Shown here in pieces: positions 22,486 to 32,894 of a stretch of 64,000 bases of DNA; within the stretch, counting starts at the first letter, position 1, and each line of letters starts with the position of its first letter. Under the pieces are notes generated by a model that was given only the letters and a program-made list of their open reading frames with translations, was not told where the DNA came from and searched no databases. Source of the stretch: Cystobasidiopsis lactophilus (taxonomy: Eukaryota > Basidiomycota > Agaricostilbomycetes > Agaricostilbales > Chionosphaeraceae); assembly GCA_001599975.1 (NCBI GenBank), contig BCIO01000006.1:1359587-1423586 (forward strand), read 5' to 3'. The position numbers and the translations under genes were made by a program.

Positions 22486-23494
22486 ATGTCGCTCACGCAA
22501 GTTCGCTCTTTCACCTGGCCTCTGAACAAATACTCGAGGTTTGCCCTGCAGAGAACAACTCTGTGACCCTTTCGAGCTAATTCAAAGCACAGAGCGACAA
22601 CGAGGCAAGGCCAGGTCGACTTGGTCTCGAGCACATCGAAGGAGCCCCTGGACTGGCAAGAGTTCACGCAAAGGGATATCTTCGTCTCTGTTGTGAACGT
22701 CGCTGGTGAGGGCAGCTCCGCTCTCGTGCAGCTCAAGGTCGTTTGGGATGGCGACAATGTCTACGAGTAGCTCCTCATTTCCCCCTTTACTCCTGATCCC
22801 ATCCCAAGAGTCACAAGTAGACACCTCGACCTCACCAAGCTGGCGGCACTCGCTACCGGCAGCAAGGAGCCACCTTTGAAGGCTGCTTTCAAGGACACTG
22901 TGGTTGGCTTTCGGTATCTCCAACTGGACGGCGTGCGTCTTCTCTTCACTACTTTAACCGTACAAGGTTGATGTCATCTGACTGGAGCAGCAGCCGGCCT
23001 GGAGGCGTTTTCAGCTCAAGTTCTGGACTCCGGAGGAAGCTCACGCTTTCGTTGGCTCGATCAAATTGGTATGCCCAGTGAAGCTGACCGACGGCGCTAG
23101 ACGACCAAAGCAACCCGCTCCACCACTGGTTGACGCCTTTTCCCAGCAGTTCTCAGCCACTCAAAGGCTGTCGACGCCAGCCCGCGATGACTTTTCCCAG
23201 GCTTTCAGACCTTCGGTGTCGCCCATTCTTGACCGCGGACCCAGCCTTTCCAGAGTCCAAGCGGATCCCTTTCGACCTCTGCCTACTTTTCTCCAACCCG
23301 CCGAATCCACTGAACCTTCGGCCACCCGCATCTTGTCCGCGCTGTACGCCAACGACCAAGAAGGTGGCTTATCTGACGCCGAGCTGGAGAAGGCTATAGA
23401 AGACATAGTTTGGGAGGAAGGTTTCATTGAATTTTGTCAGAGGATCCGAAAGCTGTGGAAGGCGCGGATGGTGGCGACTGGACAGACAAGCTAA
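22486..23494 (+). CDS. REC114-like meiotic recombination protein (candidate)
   Basis: Four or more exons read MSLTQVRSFTWPLNKYSR, QVDLVSSTSKEPLDWQEF, DIFVSVVNVAGEGSSALVQL, HLDLTKLAALATGSKEPP and AWRRFQLKFWTPEEAHAFVG followed by SIKLVCPVK. The alternation of strands ending in one helix looks like a PH-like domain at the N-terminus. A disordered Ser/Pro-rich middle follows, and a short C-terminal helical module (ELEKAIEDIVWEEGFIEFCQ, RIRKLWKARM). REC114 has exactly this plan: N-terminal PH domain, linker, C-terminal helix that trimerises with MEI4 for Spo11 break formation. Sequence similarity is weak and recalled, so this is a suggestion. Splice joints used: 53-nt intron ending before HLDL, and one ending GGAGCAG. 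Confidence 0.5.
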
Positions 23495-23519
23495 GCCAGT
23501 GGTCGGAAGTGTCTAGGCC

Positions 23520-24818
23520 CTAGGCAGCCTTGCGGCGGTCGACGACAGCAAATACCGCGTTTTGTACCAGTGTGAAGAGATTCGATGTGATCCAATATAA
23601 GTTGACGCCCTGGTGGACTCTCGATTATGCTCGCGGGCAAAGACAAAGGCTCAGCGCACGAAACTTACGACGGGGTTCTGCACAGCCACCATAATCATGG
23701 CAACACTCATGACGCGTAGAATACTGGTGATGAGTGTTCCGCTTTTCGCAATGGCGTCCGACGGTTTCTTGGTCTCAGTGGCATACTTGCGGCGTGCTGA
23801 TGCTATTTTGGCGGACCTCTTCTTATTGCTCCCGATCGTCGTCGTCACAGTTGCTGTAGGTGGTAATGAGGGGGGTGGAGTTGGGGTTGATGAAGAAGGT
23901 GCGGCGGGAGCAGGCGCAGCTTGACGGGCAGCCACAATCGCCGCTCTCACAGAGGCGGAGAGCTCCACGTTGAGGAAGAGCAAGACCCCGACAGCAATGG
24001 GAAGGATGAGATGAGGGTCTGTCTGTACGAGTGGGACGTTTTCGAGAAGATTTTCGTTGGCCAGGGAAAGCAGCCTCTTGGCCGCAGCGGCCCGCTCTGT
24101 GATGTCGACACTGTCCAAGTCCGGGAGTTGCCCTTCCACCATCCTCGAGCCACCTGACATGGCTGACGAAAGAATGTGCGCTTTAAAGAATGTCGCACGG
24201 TAACACGCTTCGCGAATGGCCATTGTTGCCCCGATGAAGATTGGGATCCAAGTGACGAGCGGAACGAAGATTGTTGGCCTTGGCGAGCACCTGTACTTCT
24301 TTTGCAGTTCCAGCTGTTTACTTTTGATCTGTTGAGGCCGATTTTCAGGGCGGCTGCCTGCGATGAAATTTTGCAGTGACACGCACCAAGCGGTTGTACT
24401 CTAGGGTGTACTGGTCGTATGACTTGCCCGCCCGCCGGAATCGATCTCGAAGGTCCACCTTCTCTCTTTCGGCGTAGGCTTGCATCATAGGGCCGACTAT
24501 GTCGTGCAGCCGGTCGGTCCGTTTTCGCTGCCAAAACGCGACTGGCAAAGTGACCGTCGTCCTGAGGGCAATGCAGAGGGCCACAATTGAGACGGTATAG
24601 CTTGGATGTCCTGGGAGGAGGTCGGGTAGCTTGAGGAAAGCGTGTGAAAGCGATCCCAAAAAGCCATCGGGGGAGAGCGTCTCAAGCACCTCGCTTGGCA
24701 ATCGCGCTGCCGTGCTCTGGTGCCTCGCTCCTAGTCCAGGTTTGTGAGCAAGTAACCTGGGTCGCAGTCTGCAAGCCATTCGATGCCGGGGTCTTGGAGC
24801 GCTGAGTGCAAAAAGCAT
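23520..24818 (-). CDS. COX18: COX18/OXA-family mitochondrial inner-membrane insertase
   Basis: The start at 24818 gives MLFALSAPRPRHRMACRLRP, an acid-free Arg-rich presequence. Membrane segments in order are YTVSIVALCIALRTTVTLPV, IFVPLVTWIPIFIGATMAI, LILPIAVGVLLFLNVELS, LITSILRVMSVAMIMVAV and the YidC/Oxa signature GVNLYWITSNLFTLVQN near the C-terminus. The protein stops soon after (DRRKAA), without the long basic ribosome-binding tail of OXA1, which favours COX18/OXA2, the factor that exports the Cox2 C-terminus. Between helices three and four there is an unusual Ala/Pro/Thr-rich insert (about residues 270-310) ending in a basic segment (NKKRSAKIASARRK). Stop is only 25 nt from the stop of the convergent upstream gene. 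Confidence 0.85.
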
Positions 24819-25030
24819 CTGAGCGGCGTTGATCCGTGGCGGCGAGGGTTGACCGATGGGTTTGCCACCGTGTTTTTCTTCCTTTTCAAAGAAGAATATC
24901 ATGACGGCGTGCATGTTGAGCGTGATTCATGGTTGGAGCAATTGAGACAAGTGTCAAAGTGGGCGGTTGCAAAGTACAACAGTGAAGGCACAAGAGCTAT
25001 AGACAGTAGGAAGATATGCTATAGAGGTCA

Positions 25031-27521
25031 TCAATGACCCTCAAGAAATGTCATCAAAGCGCCGACGTGTGGGAAGCCGAAATGAGCCAGCTTCGGGTGT
25101 TCGTGCGCATTCGCCAGGATGTAGACGATCTGGTCTTGGGATGAGTGAGTGATTACTGCGATCCAAGACAGACTAACCATCTCGATGAAGTGCAGGGCGT
25201 CAATCTCACACTGATTTAGTAAACGTTCATCACAGCTCGATCAGCAAAGGTCGGAAAATGCACCCACTGATTGGGATTCCAGGCTGGGAGGCGACACTGA
25301 GCTGGTGGAAAGCTCTTTGCGGATGATGTGACGCATCTGAACGATGTTCTTAGCTCAAGTGCTATAAGGAAGCCTAAGAAGAGACCAAACCAACTCACTC
25401 GATTTGCAAACAGAAATGCACCTTCGGAGCCGGCGACCACGGCACGATTATCAGAAGGACCTTGAAACTCGTGTGGCTGCAAGAAGGGTTCATCGAGCGA
25501 AGTTTCAAATTAAAGGAGCTGGCGTCTACCTGGAGATTCTGTGCCGCTGTCCGCAGATGCTGCCGCGAACTTTTGATAAGAGTGCGTCAGGTGCTGTCGC
25601 AGACTCACCTTTCTGCCGAATATGTAATGCTCGTATTGAGACTTGTAGAACAACCATGGAAGTGGTCCGCCCGTGGAGAAACGCTGCACCTCACGGGCAA
25701 GGCAAGGCGCCACATGTAGTGACCCGAAGACGGCAGTTTGGAGCACATAAAGACATTGGTAGAAGTGCTGTGCTGGGGAGCTGGTCGACCCGAGCACATG
25801 AAATGCGCTTTTGCTAAATGTCGCATCATCCAGCCGGGCAACTTTTCCATTTCCATTCAAATTCAGGAGGGCACTGCGATTTAGAAAATCAGACCGACCA
25901 TATCGAGCAGCCTGATGCTACAAGCTTCCGGCGAGGCTTCGTTCGGAGGCAAGCCTTTGGTGGTGACAATCTCGCGTTCCAAAATCAAATGTCGAAGCTG
26001 GTTATAGTCTCAGCTTGCAAAGAAGGGTCGACTTGAATGCCACCCACTTGTCTGGCCAGTCGTGTCGTAGAGTCGGAGTAAGGGACAGTACCCGTGATAT
26101 CAATCTGGCTGGGGGTGTCAACGACTAGTTCAAATCTCGGCTGCCAACCCACCTTGGTTTCGAGGCCCAAAACAGTCGCTCGCAAAACCTAGAGCGAACT
26201 TGACCATTGCGACAATGGGATAAAATGGGGGATTTTGTCACCTCGCCCATTAGTTGAGTGTCCTCCTTTTGCATCAACGCAAACCAGCCAGCCCGAAGCT
26301 TTGGAAAGAGTGCGTGAAGTGTAGAGAGGTCTAAGAGCGTAGAGTTGAACCGCTTCCATTCCTCGTCTGCCCGTTCTTTAAAAGATTTAAGCCGGGCGTT
26401 GGCGGCCAACCAGGCGGCAGGCGACAGGTCAACCACGTTGACTTTTGTCAAAAAGGCACACGAGTTTTCGTTCTGGTCAGGGATGGCCTTCCAGTCCACA
26501 AGCATTTCAGGGCACTTTGTCGAGTTGGTGGCATAGAGACTCCGCATGACAACGTTGCTAGCATCCATTTCGGCGGCACCGTTAAACACAATCATTGATT
26601 CAAGGAAGGCGACATGCGCAATCTGTTCAGGTGCCAAAGGATCGTGTGAATCCATTGTTGAAAGAGCGAGCAGACTTCCGGCAGGAATTCCGAGCGTTGG
26701 ACGCTGCTGCCGAGGCGGCAGATGTAGGCACGTACCCCCATCAGACTCGTGTCGCACAAGCATAACGGGAAGATCCCTTCCATAAGCTAGCTCGGAAAAT
26801 ACGGCTGCCTGGGCCCGTGTTCCGTGCTCGGACAGTGGGATAGCAGAAGATCTTCTGTGCGCGGGGAGTTGTTGGTCGAGGAAAGACCGGATGGCAGAGT
26901 TCTCCCAAAAGATTATCCCTTCCTCCCATATGAGGGAAAGGGCCCCAACGAGAAGAGCGTGCTCCCAGCAATTGAGCGTAAGCGTGTGCCTCTTGGCCTT
27001 GAACTGAAAGAGTCCAACTTGGCGCTCGTGGCATTCCCATCCGACTGGCATCCAAGAAGGACGCAGAGAGACAGGGAGGTTCAAGTGGGCTGGTAGCCAC
27101 AAGAAGAAGCTGGCAAGAAATGGAGGGTCCAAGGCCAGACGAAAGTCAGGATTCGCGAAGCCAGATAGCTGCCAGGGATTGCGATACGCGATATCAGAGA
27201 ATAGGTCCAGATAGCGCAGCATCTCCAAACGCCCAATGGATAGGGGCATATTGGCCGTCGAAGGAGTTCGAGGACGAATCCATTGGAATGCACGACTCCC
27301 TTTGTCGACACGACATGGACCTTCAGAGTAGACTTCGGATAATGGCCTTATACTGGTGCTAGTCAGTCTGCGCACGTAGGGACTCCACGAAAGAGATTGT
27401 GCGCCAACGGAGAGAGCTGCATTGGCGAGACTCGCTCTGGCACGCCAAGTTCAGACTTCAACCCTTTTGAGTACGCAAGAATGTCCAAGACGAGCGCTCC
27501 TTTGGGGTTCAGAAAAGGCAT
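25031..27521 (-). CDS. Large uncharacterised protein
   Basis: Coding character is clear but I do not recognise the family. The start at 27521 gives MPFLNPKGALVLDILAYSKG. A long exon (about 26190-27340) encodes LEMLRYLDLFSDIAYRNPW, FFLWLPAHLNLPVSLRPSW, PEQIAHVAFLESMIVFNGAA and DEEWKRFNSTLLDLSTLHAL. Smaller exons add GWQPRFELVVDTPSQIDITG, LRHLILEREIVTTKGLPPNE, HFYQCLYVLQTAVFGSLHVA and finally QIVYILANAHEHPKLAHFGF with stop at 25031. There are at least seven introns, and several joints could not be fixed by hand. No signal peptide or membrane span is obvious. It follows the epimerase-like gene in the same direction with about 245 nt between. Confidence 0.65.
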
Positions 27522-27765
27522 AGAGGAGATGAGCCCAGTTAGTCAGGGTCGAGTCTGTACTTCCCGCGGGCTGCCACTGACAAATGTGGCAAATTGCTTG
27601 TCGGACGTCAAGACTCCATTGGCAATCGAAGGATTTATCTGAACCCTTGGGTTTACAACGAGTGGGTAATAGAGCACTCCAAATGTGGTCGTTCTGCCAC
27701 GAGCGCCCCAAATGTCCAAATGTAGGATAGCAGCGCGGCCTTCGCAGACTGTCTCCAGCGCAGGT

Positions 27766-29190
27766 CTACTCCTTCTTGATGATCTCCAATTCGTGGACCT
27801 GCGATGTACGACATAAGCTAGCGTCTCAAACAGAGGCAACAAAGACAAACCATGGCCTCCTCCACGGATTCCTCGACCGGCTTCCAGCCCAGCTTGCGAA
27901 GGCGCACAGCGCGCGAGCGAGAGTTGCCCCGGTAGCCGCCATCCCAAAGCGGGTCCAGAGGAGTGCCTTCTCCGAGCTGCACGGATTGCACGGGCAGATT
28001 CATGATCTTGGCCAGAGCGGCAGTCGTTTCCGCGAAGGATTGCTCTCCGGCCTCAGCGAACCAAAATCTGCGGGCCATCGTAAGTGGCTTCCACAGCTCG
28101 ATGTGTGGGAAACAGACGGGTTTTTGAGCTCTGGGTCGCCGATTTTAGTGGCCAGCAAGTGCTCCTATTCCGGCATCTGAGCTGAGCCCAACAGGACAGG
28201 TGTAGTCGAAGGCACGAACCAGAATCAAAAGATAACCCCTGGCAAGATCGCGGACGTGCACGTAAGACCAAACGTGCTTGCCGGAGCCGGGTCGCTGGTG
28301 GTGGCGAATTAGCTTATGCTCGTGAAGCAGGCCATGGCGAACTCACATAAACCTTTCCGTCCTTCAAAGCCGCTCGAATCATGCAAGGAGTTTGAATGCT
28401 GATCACGTTAAATGGGCCCTTTCCGACGCCATAGATCATTCTACAGGAGGCAACGTGTTAGGGAAAGCTGATAGAGGACCGGAAGAAACGAACGGTGGCA
28501 TGACAACGGCCAGCTTCACATGATCTTTCAACGTAGACGTGTACTTGTTCAGGATGACGGAGTCGACGTCCTTGTGCGGCGCATCCTCCGGCAGCGCTTC
28601 GATCTGCGCAGGGTTGTCGTCGGAGAAGACCTCTTCGCCCTTCGCTTCCGTATTCTTGTCTTGGAGTTCTCCAGTCCCGGACGTGTGGATGTAGACGGAC
28701 TCAAATCCCAGCTTGCTCCTGGCCTCCAGACCTGCAAACTCATGAGCTCTCACCATGGCTTGAGTGGCGGGATGACTAACCTTTGAGCACCGCTTCAACG
28801 GATGGCAGGTCGTCGGCAGTGGCAGCGTGGATTACCACCTGTCAGACAAGAGCTTTCAGGCCGATCACAGCGACAGCAACCAACAGATGGACTGACGTCG
28901 GACGATTCGCTGAGGGCAGCAATCGTTTCGCTGCTATGCAGGCCGCCCAGGACGAATTCAACTCCCAACTCCTTCAGTTTATCGATCTTCTTGTCATCTC
29001 TGACCAAGGCGGTGATGCGAGGAGCCGATGGGCCGAGAGCTTTCGACTTCTCCAGCAGGTCAGTCAGGATCTGCGATCATCCTCGAGCAATTAGCCTGCT
29101 GCATCTACGTCTGTTTCTGCGAGCCCATACTGTGCCGCCAATGTAGCCTGTTGCTCCGATAAAGAAGATCTTCTTGTGCTCCAGCGACAT
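27766..29190 (-). CDS. NAD(P)-binding epimerase/NmrA-like protein
   Basis: The start MSLEHKKIFFIGATGYIGG contains the Rossmann GxTGxxGG loop of extended/atypical short-chain dehydrogenases. Next come ITALVRDDKKIDKLKELGVE and FVLGGLHSSETIAALSESSD, then ESVYIHTSGTGEL, NKYTSTLKDHVKLAVVMPP, GKGPFNVISIQTPCMIRAAL and GKHVWSYVHVRDLARGYL, the pattern seen in fungal NmrA-like and dihydroflavonol-reductase-like proteins. The C-terminus reads LRKLGWKPVEESVEEAM and, after an intron, VHELEIIKKE with stop at 27766. About six introns. The catalytic YxxxK is not clearly present (NKYTSTLK is the nearest text), so it may be a regulator or an atypical reductase; the substrate cannot be told. Confidence 0.85.
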
Positions 29191-29590
29191 GATGATGGTG
29201 TTGGAGCAAGGTGCCACAATGCCAAGATGATGACATTCGGATGATCCTCGGGGCAGCGTGGTTGGCGAGCAAGCTGTGCAGAAATCTTTCCTGATGGCTC
29301 AGTGACTGTGCTGTGTGCTGGCTTGACTGGTCTTGTGGGCCATTGATGCAGAGGAAGCATCTTGAAGGACGACCACTCTGAGGACCGTCGTCCGACATTC
29401 GTGACAATTCGCCACCATGGCTCCCAGGCAAGTATGTAGACGGCACTCCGTCAACAAAAGGGACCAGGGCGGACGAGGGAGCGCCTTCTGTTCTCTGTGC
29501 GTGCTTCGACCCGGGTTACAGCTGGTCGCGTTTCAGAACACAGCCTACCCTTTCGATTCTCTTGCTCCTGAACGACCAGTTCGAAAGATC
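29191..29590. other. Divergent intergenic region
   Basis: About 400 nt between the epimerase-like start and the small membrane-protein start. An open frame from 29417 runs into the next gene's first exon on another frame; nothing supports it as coding. Promoters are expected here. Confidence 0.45.
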
Positions 29591-30122
29591 ATGTCTCCTC
29601 AAGACAACATTGCCAATGGAACGGGGAACTCGACTGCTGGAGGCGCACATGAAACAACTCCCCTGCTCGGCGAAGGAGCAGGCGAGTACGCCTTCTTACT
29701 AGCGCAGCGTGCTCTTACCTTCCGTTCCCGCAGGTACCGCTAGCGACCTTGAGCATCAAGGCCACGTGAACAAGCCTACCTTCTTGACCAGATTTGAAGA
29801 TTTGTTCGACTCGCCTCGCAACGGTGAGCCCGGTATCTTTCCCTCTAGTCCTGTGGGCTCACCGATGCAACTTCATGATGCCTTTGTAGTCTACATAGCC
29901 ACTTGCTTCGTTGCATGGGCCATTGTCTTCATCCCTGGCCTCGTTCTCTCCTTCATCTCTCACGAAAAACTCGGGACCGTCAACCGCTGCAGGCTCTATT
30001 CGCTCTTCACCTCCATCGCCCTACTGATGCTGGTCTGGTGTCCGACCCCTCCTGATGGGTCGAAAGTGATTGGGTTGATTGCAATCTTGGTCGCCAGCTT
30101 GTTGTGGCTCGGCTTCTTTTGA
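29591..30122 (+). CDS. Small multi-pass membrane protein, uncharacterised
   Basis: Two exons. MSPQDNIANGTGNSTAGGA leads to ETTPLLGEGAG, an acidic dileucine-like motif that could send the protein to the vacuole or endosome. An intron starting GTACGC at about 29684 must end at CGCTAG, since the earlier AG would give an immediate stop; the joined text is GAGDDLEHQGHVNKPT. Three or four hydrophobic segments follow: HDAFVVYIATCFVAWAIVFI, PGLVLSFISHE, RLYSLFTSIALLMLVW and VIGLIAILVASLLWLGFF, where it stops. About 155 residues. No family recognised. Confidence 0.65.
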
Positions 30123-30348
30123 AGCTCCTCACAAGCTTGTCCCTTTGCATTAAAGAAGTCTGGCGTCCTGGCGAACTGATAAGTACCGAAACGATAAGAG
30201 GGTACATTCAGAATGTTGAGCAAGCTTGCGAGTTGAGGATAGGATGCGAAGTGCAGTGGGGGGATCTAATGCAGAGGGATGCAGAGGTCTACAGGCTCGA
30301 TTACGCTTCCGGAACAAGCTAGCCCGGGATGGGAATAAGATGGCGGGA

Positions 30349-32758
30349 TTAGGCGAACATGCTCGAAAAGCCACCTGAAACATTGGTCAGCTCCAGTTTT
30401 GAAGGCGACCCTCGAAGAATCTGTCCTACCTGCATACTGCATGGGCTTGACATCTGCTGGTCTTCAAGTCAGTAATGCATCTTTCGAAAGCATCGACAAA
30501 GGAAGAACGCACCTGGGTGAGGCTGCTCCTTGTAAGTGGTGAAGGTAAGGCTGCCGTCATCGGTGATGCGGGCGAAAGCTGTACGAAGGTTCTGTTACAG
30601 CATTACAAGCCAAAAGGTAACACATCAACCCACCAGCGAGGTTTCCAACCTGGTCAACGTAGTTGGGAGCGCTGAAGACAGTGATGCAGAGGCCATTGTG
30701 CTCGAGAGAATAGCCTCCTTGTCGGACCTCGTGCGATCGAATGACTGTAGATAAAGTGTAGGGCGGATAATCAGGACTGCTGGACTGATTGAAAAGACAA
30801 TCCACCCACCAGCTGTGACTTGGTTCTTCTCGGTCCACTTCTTGGTGATGTCCGGCCCAAATGAGAGGCCGACGCCGCGCTTGCTCGGGCCTCGTCCCGG
30901 CATGTCTTGCGGATCTGCCCATAGCGCCTCCCCAAAGATGGTGTCGCCCGAGGGCTGGCCGAGGCGGAGCCGGTCGATCTTGCGCACTTCGTCCAAGCCG
31001 ACGTTGTCGTCCGAGAACAGGCCGCCGTGCACGACAAAGTATCGCTTGGTGCCATTGGGTCCAACGGTGGACGGGACGGGAGGAAGCGCGTCGGAGCGCG
31101 GCGGTGGTGGGACGGAAGCGGTGACGAGGGTGGCGACGGGCAAGGCGACAAAGACCTCCTCGAACAGCTTGTAGGTCATGTCCGAGTACTTCTTCTTGAT
31201 CTCGCCCAGAAAGCCGTATACCGAACTGTCAGCATTTTTGGAGGGACGTTTAAGCAATGGGCATTGTTTAGCGGGTACACCACACTGACTTCATGTCCTT
31301 CGTTTCGTGGTTGCCTCGATTGAGCGCCACTTTCTGAGGGTATAGCCATCTGTGAGGCAAACTTTACGAGTTAGAAGGAGTTCTTCTAGAGTATGTCAAG
31401 CGCCACCCACTTATAGGCGAACCAGGTGAGAACGACCTCAGCCGAGAAGCTGCCGCGGTCGACGTAGTCGCCGTTGACGACCATGGTGTGCGTTTCCGAC
31501 GGCCCGCCGGTGAGTTTGAGGAGGTGGAGGACGTCATAGAACTGGCCGTGGGTGTCGCCCACCACGTCGCACGTCTCGCCCTCGGGGATGGTGAGCTCGA
31601 CCAGGCTCTCGTGCTTGAGCAGCTCCTCGTGGCAGCCCAGCACGATTTCCCAGACGTAGCGCCGCGGTAGGAGCTTGCCGTCCTTGAAGTGCTCGAGCAT
31701 GCCGTCGACAAACTCCTTGGTCGGCTGCGCCCGCTTCTTGCCTTTGGGGTCGGTGGTGAACTTCATCGTCGGCCCGTCGTAGTCCTTGTCCACCTCCATC
31801 GCCCCGTCCTCGATCTGCTTCCGACACCTTGAGGACACTGCTTCTTCTTCTTTCGAGGCGATCCTGTGGGCATCGATCACGCGAAGGTCAACAGAGGCCA
31901 TTAGAGGTGAGGCGAGCACCCACGCTTTCTCAAAGTCTTGCTTTCGCACCAGCTTGATCGTGCTGTCCAGCTGGGCTTTCGCAGAGGCGTTTTTCGGATC
32001 CAGTTGCACCACCTGTGTTGGACCAATTGAGGCTTGACCCGGTGGATGACATGCATTATATCTCACCTTCTTGAAGTCGACCATAGCTGCCTTGGGTTGC
32101 AGAACGGACCTGTGATTCGTTTGGAAAGCTGCATCTTCAGCAAGTCGAACGCCAAAGATTAAAGATAGTCCGCCACCCACAGCTGCGCCACTGCTCTCCT
32201 GTAGTAGGCCTTGACGTATTTGGCGTCCAGCTCAATGGCCTTGGTGGCGTCGTGGATGGCCAAGCCAAACTCTTCTCGTTTGAGTCGACATGCCGCTCCT
32301 GTGCTCGAGTCCCATTCTAAGCCCTGATATCTTTGGCTATAGGTAAATAAGAGCAGCGCACGGTTGCACCACACAGCAGGGTCGAACGGGTTGCGGTTCA
32401 GGGAGAGGGAGTAGAGGTCGACGGCGGTCTGATAGTCTGAGGACACGAACGCAGCGTTCGCCTGGCTCTTGATCCGTAATGCGTCCTGTTCACCTCACGA
32501 TCAGCTACTGTTGCAATAGCTAGGAGCAACCACGATAGAACGAACGGCCTTGTCGTCGTCCGTCAGATCCGACAGCTTCTCTGGCCGGATGCCTTGGCTG
32601 CCCTGGACGTGCGTCCCGTCAATGCTGAGCTGCTCCCCGAAATCGTCGGCCAGCGGCGCCGTGAAGCTCGATGCGACCGAGCTCGGACTGGAGGGCGTCG
32701 CCAGCTCAGCGGTGTCCACTAGAGGCAAGGTCTCGTGGTGCTCAGCGCTGCCGTTCAT
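30349..32758 (-). CDS. PPT1: Serine/threonine protein phosphatase 5 (PPP5/PPT1)
   Basis: TPR repeats at the N-terminus ([60 protein letters not shown]) autoinhibit the phosphatase and bind Hsp90. The PPP catalytic core has [38 protein letters not shown] (across an intron), [36 protein letters not shown] and [15 protein letters not shown]; all metal ligands and catalytic residues are visible. It ends FSSMFA at 30349, near the family's usual tail. An intron at 32299-32361 is a stop-free 63-mer that would keep frame if retained. The start at 32758 ([11 protein letters not shown]) adds an acidic Ser-rich leader before the TPRs. Confidence 0.95.
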
Positions 32759-32894
32759 TTTTCTGCCGTCTCGATGTCGACTTCCAAGAAATAAACATTT
32801 CATTCCGGAATCGCTCCAAAGGCGAGAACAACGAAGCACCGCCTCTGGTTGTGTGTATTAATCTACAGAGTCCGTGGAGAGAAGGGGCAGGAGG

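Noticed and set aside
27520-27766. Frame encoding AAILHLDIWGARG and NPSIANGVLTSDKQ as N-terminal exon of the 25031-27521 orphan
   Set aside because: It looks protein-like, but has no ATG in frame and no clear join; kept out of the model, though a missed upstream exon is possible.
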